The notes under the pieces are model-generated. The model made no database searches and was not told the DNA's origin. It worked only from the letters and a program-made list of their open reading frames with translations. Both the position numbers and the translations under genes were made by a program. From positions 2,435,542 to 2,499,541 of the forward strand of contig JAESIW010000200.1 in NCBI GenBank assembly GCA_016802295.1: a stretch of 64,000 nucleotides of DNA. Direction: 5' to 3'. Origin of the DNA: Brachionus rotundiformis. Taxonomy: Eukaryota > Rotifera > Eurotatoria > Ploima > Brachionidae. Positions 23,817 to 33,900 of the stretch are shown here, piece after piece (the first letter of the stretch is position 1; every line of letters starts with the position of its first letter).

Positions 23817-23951
23817 CTTGGTATATGAACATTAAATTTACTTTTGAGAATATTTTAATTGTCTGTAATAAGAATAGAAATTATTTTGCAAATAAAAGTT
23901 TTAAAAAAGATAAAAGTCTTTTTTAATTATTTAGTTTACCCAATACTATTA
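23817..23951 (-). repeat. Right terminal inverted repeat
   Basis: Ends GTTTACCCAATACTATTAAG. Complementary to 20821-20949, sharing for example CTTATTACAGACAATTAAAA. Confidence 0.85.
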
Positions 23952-24065
23952 AGAAATGATTTACACAACAGATAAAATTAAGATTAGTATTATTCTGACT
24001 CGTCAATTGGGTGAATCTGACTCCAATATCAATGAATATGAATCCACTTTCAGTCTCAGTTATAA

Positions 24066-24618
24066 ATTTTTATCATATTACAATAAATTGAATTAATATA
24101 AAATTAACAAATTTATGTTCAAAATTTTTATTAGAAATAAACCATTAATTAAAAATAAAGAAAGATTTTGCAGCTTATTTATCCAATAATTCAAACAAAT
24201 TAAGTTTTTTACACTGTTTAAACTTAAAGAAGTTCTATCTTTTGTAATGTTAGCCCAGCTGCTGAAAAAGTCTGTTCAGAAGGAAGACTCGAAGGAATTA
24301 GACCTAAGTAATCTTTAGCTATTTTCTTCAAATAATGAAAGCTCGATTTTGACTTCCAAAAAATTACATCAAAGCCAGGTATATTATCAACTCTTTGTGC
24401 ATTTAAATATTGAACGAGCTCAGTAGACGATAAACTATCAGAAACACAATTTTTATTTTTAAACATCTTATCTAACATCGACAAAGGCTAAATTTTAATT
24501 GATTTTTTCTTGATTTTCTTTATTTGAATATAAAAATTCATAATAATTTCTTAATATTAAAAAGTCTTTTATCTTTTATAATAGCTAAAGTTACTTTAGG
24601 TCTAATTCCTTCGAGTCT
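24066..24618. repeat. Left arm of ~550-base inverted repeat
   Basis: Near-identical, in inverted orientation, to 26420-26969. The match starts at ATTTTTATCATATTACAATAA and runs through an hAT C-terminal piece to about TTCGA at 24618. The arm also holds the 31-base segment shared with 20781 and a stretch (24550-24580) like the tip of the 3.1 kb transposon. Confidence 0.85.
24224..24484 (-). pseudogene. hAT transposase C-terminal fragment
   Basis: Reads SLPSEQTFSAAGL, the hAT dimerisation-region signature (SxPxExxFSxAG), preceded by PGFDVIFWKSKSSFHYLKK. It lies within the left inverted arm. It ends early compared with its twin at 26550 because of a frame change after AGLT. Confidence 0.75.
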
Positions 24619-24766
24619 TCCTTCTGAACAGACTTTTTCAGCAGCTGGTCTAAAAATTACAAAAGATAGAACTTCTTTAAGCTTAAACAGTGTAAAAAAC
24701 TTAATTTGTTTGAATTATTGGATAAATAAGCTACAAAATCTTTCTTTATTTTTAATTAATGATTAG
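24590..24766 (+). pseudogene. hAT transposase C-terminal fragment, opposite strand
   Basis: Carries LIPSSLPSEQTFSAAGL and LNSVKNLICLNYWINKLQN. It repeats the end of the same hAT gene, on the other strand from the copy at 24224, so a smaller palindrome sits inside the larger one. Confidence 0.75.
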
Positions 24767-25285
24767 ATTTAGAGTGTTTTTTGACAAATGATGGTGTTCT
24801 ATAAATATCAATTTTTTTTATTCTAAACATCGATTTCTAATAAATATAGGAAGGAGTTTAATTGTAAAAATTCCTAAATTTTAACTCTTACTAGTTAAAA
24901 TGAGTAAAAAAAAAGTGTCAAGCCGCTAGGACCTGTACAAAATCTACAAAATTTTAGCCTAATAGAACTAATTTCATAATATATTTACTTTTTCGAAAAA
25001 TAATCTAAACCGGCTTCAAGCCGTTTGATAGCTGGTTTAGAATCGGTTCCATTTTCAAGCCGGTTTTTAAAAACCAGTTTCATTTGTTAAAGATGGTTGT
25101 AAAGCCTGTTTCAAAGCCAGTTTTTGAAATTAAAATCGGTCTCCCAGCCCTTATTAAATGTTTATCTTTTTGTTTTGCCCATTCAATCAAATCCGGATTT
25201 ATGTGTGACGAATGACCATACAAGATTAATAGTTTTGAACCTTCTTAAGTGTAACAATAAGCTACAAAATTTTTTTGAACCACTC
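24767..25285. other. Spacer inside inverted repeat
   Basis: Non-coding. At about 25008-25110 several imperfect copies of a CAAGCCGGTTTTAAA-like word follow each other, richer in G and C than the surroundings; probably part of another small repeat. Confidence 0.4.
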
Positions 25286-25520
25286 AAAAAAATGAGGGTT
25301 CACAAGGATTTGTACTTATGAATAGAACATTAATTTCACTACATGCGTTACAACAGACTTGAACCGCGTACATAATTTTTTCATTGTTCAATCCAATTTT
25401 CTTTACGATCGATGAACCTCTACGGAAAAAAGTCTTTTTATTACTGGGCGCACACATTAATCCAGTCTCATCGACATTAAAAACGTTTTTCGGCTTTGTA
25501 GATCCTTTTTTTGTACCATT
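25286..25520 (-). pseudogene. pogo/Tigger-type DDE transposase fragment
   Basis: The minus strand reads NVFNVDETGLMCAPSNKKT then GLNNEKIMYAVQVCCNACSE and stops. The VDETG block with the downstream Lys-rich stretch is the first catalytic Asp region of the DDE_1 (pogo/Tigger/Jerky) superfamily. One stop interrupts the frame upstream and the rest of the gene is missing. Confidence 0.6.
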
Positions 25521-26233
25521 TTACCAAGTAGAACGGAAAAATTACCAATTACTTTTTTGGTACAGACTGCTGCAATAGAGAATATTCTCAACTGACGATA
25601 AGCTTAGATTAAAAAAAATCTTATTGATATGATGACTATCAATATCTTACTGAATATTCACCTTTATACTAGGAGAAGAAAAGATAAATCTCATTGTTTA
25701 CTAAAATAGATCGAAAATGACCCTATGTATTATTAAAGCAAATAAAATTAACTCAATCACCCAATTAAAATAATTTTCCTGGTTTATTATTTTACCAAAA
25801 AAAGAAGAAAAATTAAATCGTGTCTCATATGATATAATATATGTAAATACAAATGGACTTTTATCATTTGTAAATGGAGAAAGAGCTTTTAGTTCTTCAA
25901 GTTTTCCAATTAAATAAAAGGTACTCATTTCGCCATTTCGGGGAGATGGAGACACAAGAATTAATGGCTCAATATACTACAGGGCTGATTCAAGTTCTGA
26001 ACTTGATGACAATATGTCATAAATGAGCTGAATGATGGCTAAAACTATTGATCTATATAAAACTTTTCTTTATTTATTTGAGATTTTCTTATTTCTTTAT
26101 CTTGAATATACATTTATTTTAAAAAATTTTGGTGAATCTCGATACTTTTTCTTATAAAAATAAATATATTAAGATTAAAAAAAAAGCTAACTGAGAATTA
26201 GTCTCATTATCAATTGAATTAGCTGATAAATTC
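25521..26233. other. Spacer inside inverted repeat
   Basis: Mostly AT-rich. The last 30-40 bases before 26234 continue in frame into the tandem repeat (SLSIELADKF). No other gene seen. Confidence 0.4.
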
Positions 26234-26420
26234 GATTCAAATTCACTGGATTGTGTAGTTAAATATTTGGATGTTGCTAAAGTGGATTCAAATTCACTGG
26301 ATTGTGTAGTTAAATATTTGGATGTTGCTAAAGTGGATTCAAATTCACTGGATTGTGTAGTTAAATATTTGGATGTTGCTAAAGTGGATTCAAATTCACT
26401 GGATTGTGTAGTTAAATATT
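26234..26420 (+). repeat. 51-base tandem repeat, 3.7 copies, coding-compatible
   Basis: Three full and one partial copy of a 51-base unit that looks identical by eye. It is 17 codons long and open in one frame (DSNSLDCVVKYLDVAKV). It directly precedes the right arm carrying an hAT C-terminus, so it may be an expansion inside a former hAT exon. Confidence 0.85.
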
Positions 26421-26969
26421 CGAAAGAATTAGACCTTAAGTAACTTTAGCTATTATAAAAGATAAAAGTTTTTTTAATATTAAGAAATTATTATGAATTT
26501 TTATATTCAAATAAAGAAAATCAAGAAAAAATCAATTAAAATTTAGCCTTTGTCGATGTTAGATAAGATGTTTAAAAATAAAAATTGTGTTTCTGATAGT
26601 TTATCGTCTACTGAGCTCGTTCAATATTTAAATGCACAAAGAGTTGATAATATACCTGGCTTTGATGTAATTTTTTGGAAGTCAAAATCGAGCTTTCATT
26701 ATTTGAAGAAAATAGCTAAAGATTACTTAGGTCTAATTCCTTCGAGTCTTCCTTCTGAACAGACTTTTTCAGCAGCTGGGCTAACAATTACAAAAGATAG
26801 AACTTCTTTAAGTTTAAACAGTGTAAAAAACTTAATTTGTTTGAATTATTGGATAAATAAGCTGCAAAATCTTTCTTTATTTTTAATTAATGGTTTATTT
26901 CTAATAAAAATTTTGAACATAAATTTGTTAATTTTATATTAATTCAATTTATTGTAATATGATAAAAAT
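26420..26969. repeat. Right arm of ~550-base inverted repeat
   Basis: Inverted partner of 24066-24618. Differences are a few substitutions and short indels, so the duplication is recent or homogenised. Confidence 0.85.
26550..26942 (+). pseudogene. hAT transposase C-terminal fragment, longest copy
   Basis: 130-codon open stretch: MLDKMFKNKNCVSDSLSS, STELVQYLNAQRV, SLPSEQTFSAAGL, then SLNSVKNLICLNYW. This is the hAT dimerisation region. There is no RNase-H core upstream on this strand, so it is not a working gene. Confidence 0.75.
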
Positions 26970-27254
26970 GCCAATGCATTTCATTTAGCGTTCCATGTAA
27001 GTTTCTTGAAAGAGGAGCTATCAAGTTATTAAATTCCAGTCAGCTTTTTGAGAAATAATTGAAAGTTTATACATCGGTAGAAAGACTTGTAAAAAAAATA
27101 ATTCCTTTTATTTTAAGCACAGGACAAGGATTATCATCCTTGAATGCTTTTTTTTAGGCCTTTTAAAAAGATACCATCATTAAATAAGAAGAAAACCATT
27201 TTGTCCTATTTTCACATTTTAAATAACATTTTTTTCTTATAAAATCTACAGATT

Positions 27255-28235
27255 TTAAATCGAGTTTCTTAATGAACTTGTAAAATTAGATAGCTCGGCA
27301 AATATTATACTAAGCTTTTTACACTTCTTAATTGAAATACGTTTAACTAGGTTGATCTTTTGTGCAGCACATGAGTACCATACCTCATCAGTTAAAGGAT
27401 TGTTATTCTGTCCGTTGAATTCGTCAATCATATAATTTTCATTTTATTTGAAAAGTCTATCGAACGTAAAAGCTTGTTCACCACAAATTCAAGAAATCTT
27501 TATCTTTTCAAAGTTAAACTTGTTGATAAAAGTTTCAAACTATTACTTTTTTAACAAATTTATCGCTAAATTAAATAAACTTAAAAATGTTAATCATTGA
27601 AGCTTAATTAACAAACCTTATAATATATTTATTAAGTATCTCATCTTTTGATCGTTTAATATGAATTTCAGTTGTAATGACAACATATTTGAATTTTATC
27701 ACGTGATTTGAATTCCAAATTTTTGTCGATAAAGTGAGCAGTCAATCCGAGAGAAGATCTTAATCTTCGATTTCCATATGTCGACTGTCAATTAAACATA
27801 TTTTGAAAGAATTAAAGAGTTTGTAAGACAACCCTTTAGCGTCGTAATTGCCAGCCTTTGCATTCTTAAAATGGTTGTTCTGGAATTTAGGCTCCATCTT
27901 TTACAAATTAGATCGATAAAATTTCTAAATGCTTAAAAAAATATAATTAAAATACAGATATTTATTGAAAAAAGATGATTACCTTCCATTGCAACTAGTC
28001 TATAAGGCAAACAACACCAATTTTTAAATATATTGAAAATAAATTGGGAAATTGTTTCTAAATCTAACTTCTTTTTTGAATCATTTTCAATAAACGATTT
28101 ATTCTTGGTATTTAAAGATATTAATTTTTCATATTTTTCGGGATTGCAGTATTTCACATGTCAAATATAGTTAGAAGTATTTTTCTTTGAGTCTTGATTT
28201 TTGACACTTAATTCATTTAGCAGACTTCGAGACAT
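27255..28235 (-). pseudogene. Decayed hAT transposase, N-terminal and central part
   Basis: Pieces in several frames on the minus strand give an hAT order: HVKYCNPEKYEKL (BED-finger-like remnant), FIFNIFKNWCCLPYRLVAMEG, SLGLTAHFIDKNLEFKS (start of the RNase-H core) and CAAQKINLVKR. Stops and frameshifts separate them. The matching C-terminus is not downstream; instead the inverted repeat begins at 26969, which suggests that rearrangement split this element. Confidence 0.6.
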
Positions 28236-28768
28236 TTAGATCGTTTTCTTGTATAAGTTATACAAGAAATGTTAGACAATAAATAAATTTTAGACATTCT
28301 TGTGAAGTGTTTTTTTCAAGTTTTCTTTTTTCCCTAATTTCGATTTATTATAGCAACCAAATTTTATTCATTTATTGTTTATGATGGCTTGACTAGGTTG
28401 ATTTGAATTATCGCTATTTTGAGTTGTGTTGGGTGAAATTAGTCTGGTAGAGATTGTTGTGTTTCGAATGCTGCTAAACCTTAATAGAATTAGCTTTAAC
28501 ATTTTATGTTGATTTTCAAAATTTTGAATATAATTTTTATAAATTGATTAGTTAAAATTGAATTAATTTTGGTTAGAAAATTAAAAATATTGGTAATTTT
28601 CTTATGAATTTAAAATCTAAAAAATGTGTGTTGTGTAGAATAAGATAATAAAAATGCTTATTAATAAAAATTTCAAATTTTTTTTAAGATTAAAATCAAA
28701 AAATAATCATTTTTATATTAGATTTAGTTATAAACTAAAGATTCAAAATAAATCTAATTTTTTTTATA
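28236..28768. other. Intergenic, 5' flank of MRI1
   Basis: AT-rich; nothing recognised. Confidence 0.5.
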
Positions 28769-29945
28769 ATGACTCTTGAAGCAATAAAATTTGAAAATGG
28801 CAAACTTAAACTCCTTGACCAACTTCAATTACCTTTTAAAACAGCTTATATTGACATTGAAACTATTCAAGACGGATGGGAAGCTATAAATAAAATGAAG
28901 GTGAGAGGCGCTCCAGCAATAGCCATTTCAGGTGTATTAACAGTTGCAGTTGAACTTAACAAAAAAAAATTTGATTCCATTGACCAAATAAAAAAATTCT
29001 CTTTCGAAAGGTATCATTATGGTAAAACATAATTTAAGTTACTGAATTTGATACTTTCAAGTCTGGATTATTTGGTCACATCAAGGCCGACAGCGGTTAA
29101 TATGGCCGATGCAGCAGAAAAAATTAAAGAATTTTGCTTAATTCTGGAAAGAGAAACCTCTGATTTAAAAGAATACAAAAAAAGGTATTTATATATGTTT
29201 AAAAAATTAATTTATTTAAATTAAATTTTAATTTAAAAGACTGATGGATAAAATGAAATCAATGTTAGATGAAGATGTAGCCACAAATAAATCAATTGGA
29301 AAATATGGTGCAATAGATATTCTAAATAGGCTGAGTGATGAGGAAAAGGCCACAATACTAACCCATTGCAATACTGGATCATTGGCTACTGGTGGCTACG
29401 GAACTGCTCTTGGAGTTGTTCGAAATCTAATGGAAACAGGGAGACTAGAACACTGCTTTTGTACCGAGACAAGACCGTACAATCAAGGTTCTAGATTAAC
29501 AGCTTACGAATTAGTTTATGAAAAAATACCTTCGACTTTAATTTGTGATGATATGGTAGGTTTGCTACTTGCCAGAAAAAAAATATCAGCAATTGTTGTT
29601 GGTGCCGATAGAGTTGTGGCTAATGGAGATACTGCTAACAAAATTGGAACTTACCAACTTGCTATTTTGGCCAAATATCATAATGTTCCATTTTACGTTG
29701 CTGTGCCGTCGACTACGATTGATTTGAGTAAAAAAGATGGATCCGAAATAGTAATCGAAGAGCGACCCACAAAAGAAATGACTCATGTGAACAATGTTAG
29801 AATAGCTGCTGATGGCATCAATTGCTGGAATCCATGTTTCGATGTCACTCCAGCTAATTTAATAACTGGTGGATTAATAACTGAGTTTGGTGTTTTTAAA
29901 CCATATGAAATGGAATCAAAAATTAAAGAAATTTTTAAATCATAA
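28769..29945 (+). CDS. MRI1: Methylthioribose-1-phosphate isomerase
   Basis: Methionine-salvage enzyme that converts 5-methylthioribose-1-phosphate to methylthioribulose-1-phosphate in the cytosol (bacterial mtnA; eIF2B-alpha-like fold). Three exons, 28769-29010, 29062-29184 and 29240-29945, give 356 residues, close to the normal ~365. The family signatures are all present: RGAPAI (46-51), RPTAVNMADAA in exon 2, HCNTGSLATGGYGTALG with the catalytic Cys at about 165, ETRPYNQGSRLTA, and VVGADRVVANGDTANKIGT with the catalytic Asp at about 245. The C-terminal NxxFDVTPANLITG segment also fits. Nothing is missing, so it should be active. It lies between the two formin copies, showing that it became interposed between them or was there when they duplicated. 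Confidence 0.97.
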
Positions 29946-30996
29946 TTTGTTTGATAAAATTAATTAAAATTAAATAAAATTAATTTTTAAATTAAACAAA
30001 ATTACGTAATTTGTCTGATAAATCACAAGAATAATGATATCAAGCATTAAAATAATTTTTATTTTTTGTTTTTATAAATTAACTAAAAACATATGGCATG
30101 TAAATTATATCTAGTTATTTGAGAGAATATTGCGAGATGGTTAAAAAAATAATTACTCAGAGGTATGATATTTTTGCTAATATTCAAAAAAATTTCAAGA
30201 ACAAATTTAGGCTAACCCTCAAAAGTATTTAATTTATTTATGTCTTTCTAAGCTTATTTAAAAATATATAATTATTTTTGTTGAATTGAGAAAAATAATT
30301 ATAAGCTGAAAATTCTAAATTACCAAGAATAAATTGCAAAGTTGGGATAATTTTAACCAAACTGCATACCAAAAAAGCCTTTTTTTGGATTCTAAGGGCA
30401 AAGTTTATTATATAATTATTGTTAATATAGAAAATTAAAGTTTAAATGAGACTTTAAATTTAAATCAAGTTAGAAATTTGGAACCGAATTCACTGGTTGT
30501 TGGAAGAAAAATACTATTTGATTTTTAATTTTAAGTAAAAAGTTCGAATAAAATTTTTCACAAAAAATTATAAACAAACCATAATGTAAACTTTTTGTTA
30601 TATAACTCAGCATTTAAAAAATATTTATGACAAAAAATTAAATTAAAAAGCGAAGAAATAAGTATCACATTACTTCGAGATGTTTTTTGGTTTGGTTTAG
30701 TAATAGACAACTTATGATTATTTTTTCTTATTTTTTTGTCAGAACATTAATACAATTTAAATTAATTCAAGCTTTTTTCTTAAGTTTTTAAAATAATTTT
30801 TGTTCGTGAGTTAATTTTGATTGAGTGTGCATATGTATACTTGGTTTCACGCGTGACTTTTCCAAAAGATTTGAATCAAATTTTTTTTAAAATTTAAAAT
30901 AATCAAGATTATGAAAATTAAAAAAGGTGAAATTTTAAATTATTACTATTTTCTGTATTTAGAATAGGATTGAAATGATAATTTAGATGGTGAAAA
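29946..30996. other. Intergenic between MRI1 and formin 2
   Basis: AT-rich. AATAAA occurs about 30 bases after the MRI1 stop. No similarity by eye to the region upstream of formin 1. Confidence 0.5.
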
Positions 30997-33900
30997 ATGA
31001 GTAAAGAACCATTTAAGTCTTTTATAAACAAAGTCGGAACTTTCCGCAGTAAAAAAAATTTACCAGGTCAAAGACCTTCTGCATCGGATCTTCGATTTTC
31101 TGATGTAAATGATGAAAATATGTTCAAGACAGATGAAAATTCAAGCTCGATACACGACTCGGAGCTGGATACAACCTCAAAATCTTGTTCAAGTGCAAAC
31201 AATATTTCCTTCAGGTGACTATGAAACTTAAATATAAGAATTTGTATCAATTTTTTAAGGTCTTCGGTTCAAACACTGGCTGCAAGTCATCTTCCAAAAC
31301 TTAACATATATGATCAAATGACTCCTGAACAAATAAACGATGAATTTGAAAAAAATATCTTGGTAAAACTTTTAAATAATAAAAATTTTTGATAAAATTT
31401 TAAAAAAAATCAAGAGTGGTCTAAATCTCAAGTCAGATAAAGACATTGAAAAGATGAGAAGTCTGCCATTGGAATCAAAAAAAAGTCTTTTGATAAATAT
31501 GAGAAAAAATGAAAACGAAATGGATGATAAACCAACAAATATGGCTAACTATTTGAGAGAAGCAGTGCGAAACTCTAAAAATTTAAAAGAAAATCTCAAA
31601 CCACTTTATAAAGCTATTAAGCGAATAAGTGTTTGCATTGCTTCCAAACCTGTTAGGTAAATATTTTTAAAATTTTTAGTTATTTTTTCAAAAAAGTTAA
31701 ATACATTTGGCAAGTTGGCTGGAAGAGTTTAGTCATGCAAGTGGGTTCCAAGCGTTACAAGAAATAATTACAGACTACAAGACCAAGTATTCAATATTAT
31801 TCAATAACAGCTCTGGAAATCAATACTTCAATTCAAATTATCTGACTGGCACTTTGTTGTCAAATCAATCAGGTTATAACAGTAATGAGTTCAAAGATAA
31901 AGACACTCAATTGAGCAAAGAAATCCGTTTTGAATGCATTAAAACTTTAAAATCTTTTATTAACACTTCAGTAATTATTATTCTTTTATTTTTTAAAAAA
32001 TATTTCAATTTTTTCTAAGTATAATTAAATTAAATTAAATTATGTTTCTTTAGTATGGGATTTCGGTTGTTTTGGACAGTAAACCTACATTAATGGCCAT
32101 AGCTACTTGCATTGATTGCAATGATACACCTACAATGAATGTTGCTTGTACATTATTAGCTGTATTGGCTGTATTAGAGTAATAAAATATGATTTTTTTA
32201 TTATTTTGCTTCGATTTAGTAAGATAGGCTTTAATAAAGTAAAGGAGTTTAATTTAACTAAAAGAAAAAGTAAAAAATTAAACGCAAACTGGACCAAAAA
32301 TCAATAAATATTGGCAATTCGATCACTAAGCAAATTAAATTAAGTTTCAGAATTCAAAACAATTGACAAAAGGACTATGTAAAAAATACTTTTAGAAATG
32401 TTTTTCGTGATACAAAATATTTGAATGTTGCCATGATCGAGTGGTTAATTAAATTAAAAAATCTCTGGCGAATCTTTTTTTCCTTATTTTTTGAAGTTAA
32501 TTATTTGATTTAGTTAAAAATTATTAAAAAATCTAAAATGTCTTTTTTAGTCAAGAAAAGGTTCTGACAGCAATTGCCGAATCAGCAAAATTTACAGGAA
32601 ATCATAGATTCTATTCAATTGTAAAAGGCCTGACCATTAATGATGATAAAGAATTGAAGGTAGCTTTTATTTTAAATCTATTGAAAAATGACTAAAATTT
32701 TTAACAGATAAGTTCCATGATTTTGATAAACGCGCTGATTTGTAATGCGGACAGCTTGGATTTTAAGATTCACCTAAGAAGCGATTTTAATAGATGTGGT
32801 CTTGGGTTAGCCATAGAGGTATATTTGTTTGTTTGCTTTTACCAGAAAAAAGACATTTTTTAATTCAATTAATTGTAAAAAGAGCCTAAAACAAAAATAT
32901 GGATCTCTTGACGAATCGATGGAAAAAGAATCGGACAAACTAATGAAACAGATAGACATTTTTGAGAGCCATGCACAAGATAACTTTGAGAAAATGGACA
33001 GCTATTTTGACAATATTGTTGGCTTTTGGGAAGGTGAATAATATTATTTTAATATTGGTTTTTATCTTATTAATCAATGAAATTAAAATTAAAAAAAATA
33101 TTAGATCCTAAAACGTGTTTTGAATATTTGTTCAACTCGGTAAAAGATTCACCATCCGAGTGCTGTCTTTTGTCAATCTTGCAGCATTTATTGCTAATAA
33201 GAGATGATATTCACATTCGGTACTCTTACTTCAGGTTGATTGAAGAGTGTGTGGCAAAGATAGCTCTGCACAAAGAGGGACGGGATCCTGATTTTAATTA
33301 TGGTTCAAAATTTGATTTTGATATTGATTCAATGCTAAGTAAATAGATTAAATTCTTAAATGTGGTCAAATTTTAAGAGTTGGTATTTAATTTTTTTGCT
33401 TGATAGAGGCATTGAAGGAGTCTGTGCAGAGTGAAATGTCTGATCAAGATGGAAAAATGTCTGTTGTGAATTCAAAGAGATTGGAGACTGCCATTTCTGA
33501 GAAACAAGAACTAGAGGCCAAGTTTCATACATTGAACATCAAATTGAAATGTACAGAAGAAGTGTTGAATCAGATGAAGCAAAAAGTATCAGATGATGTT
33601 GTTGGTGAAATAGAATCTATGCTGAGCAAGCGATTGAATGCAGAATTAGCTTCAGAAGAAACATCAGCTGCAATAACAGCAACAGCTCAAACAGCACCAC
33701 CACCGCCTCCTCCACCTCCTCCATTGCTAGGTTCAAGTGGTCCTCCGCCGCCACCACCATTGTTAGTATCTGGAGGAGGACCTCCACCGCCTCCTCCGCC
33801 ACCTCCTTTGCCAGGATTTTCTGGCGGACCACCTGCTCCACCTCCACCACCGCCATTATTTGGTGGACCACCACCTCCACCATCCATGAATGGGCTTCCT

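Larger units (their letters stand above)
20821..23951. mobile_element. 3.1 kb DNA transposon with long terminal inverted repeats
   Basis: Both ends carry about 130-base inverted repeats (see TIR entries) starting TAATAGTATTGGGT. Between them lie a minus-strand transposase reading frame in pieces (23148-21252) and a plus-strand ORF (23163-23681) that starts 14 bases from it. A TA dinucleotide borders both ends, but it is part of the palindromic tip, so no target duplication can be claimed. It is inserted just downstream of formin copy 1. Superfamily: not assigned; see the transposase entry. Confidence 0.85.
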
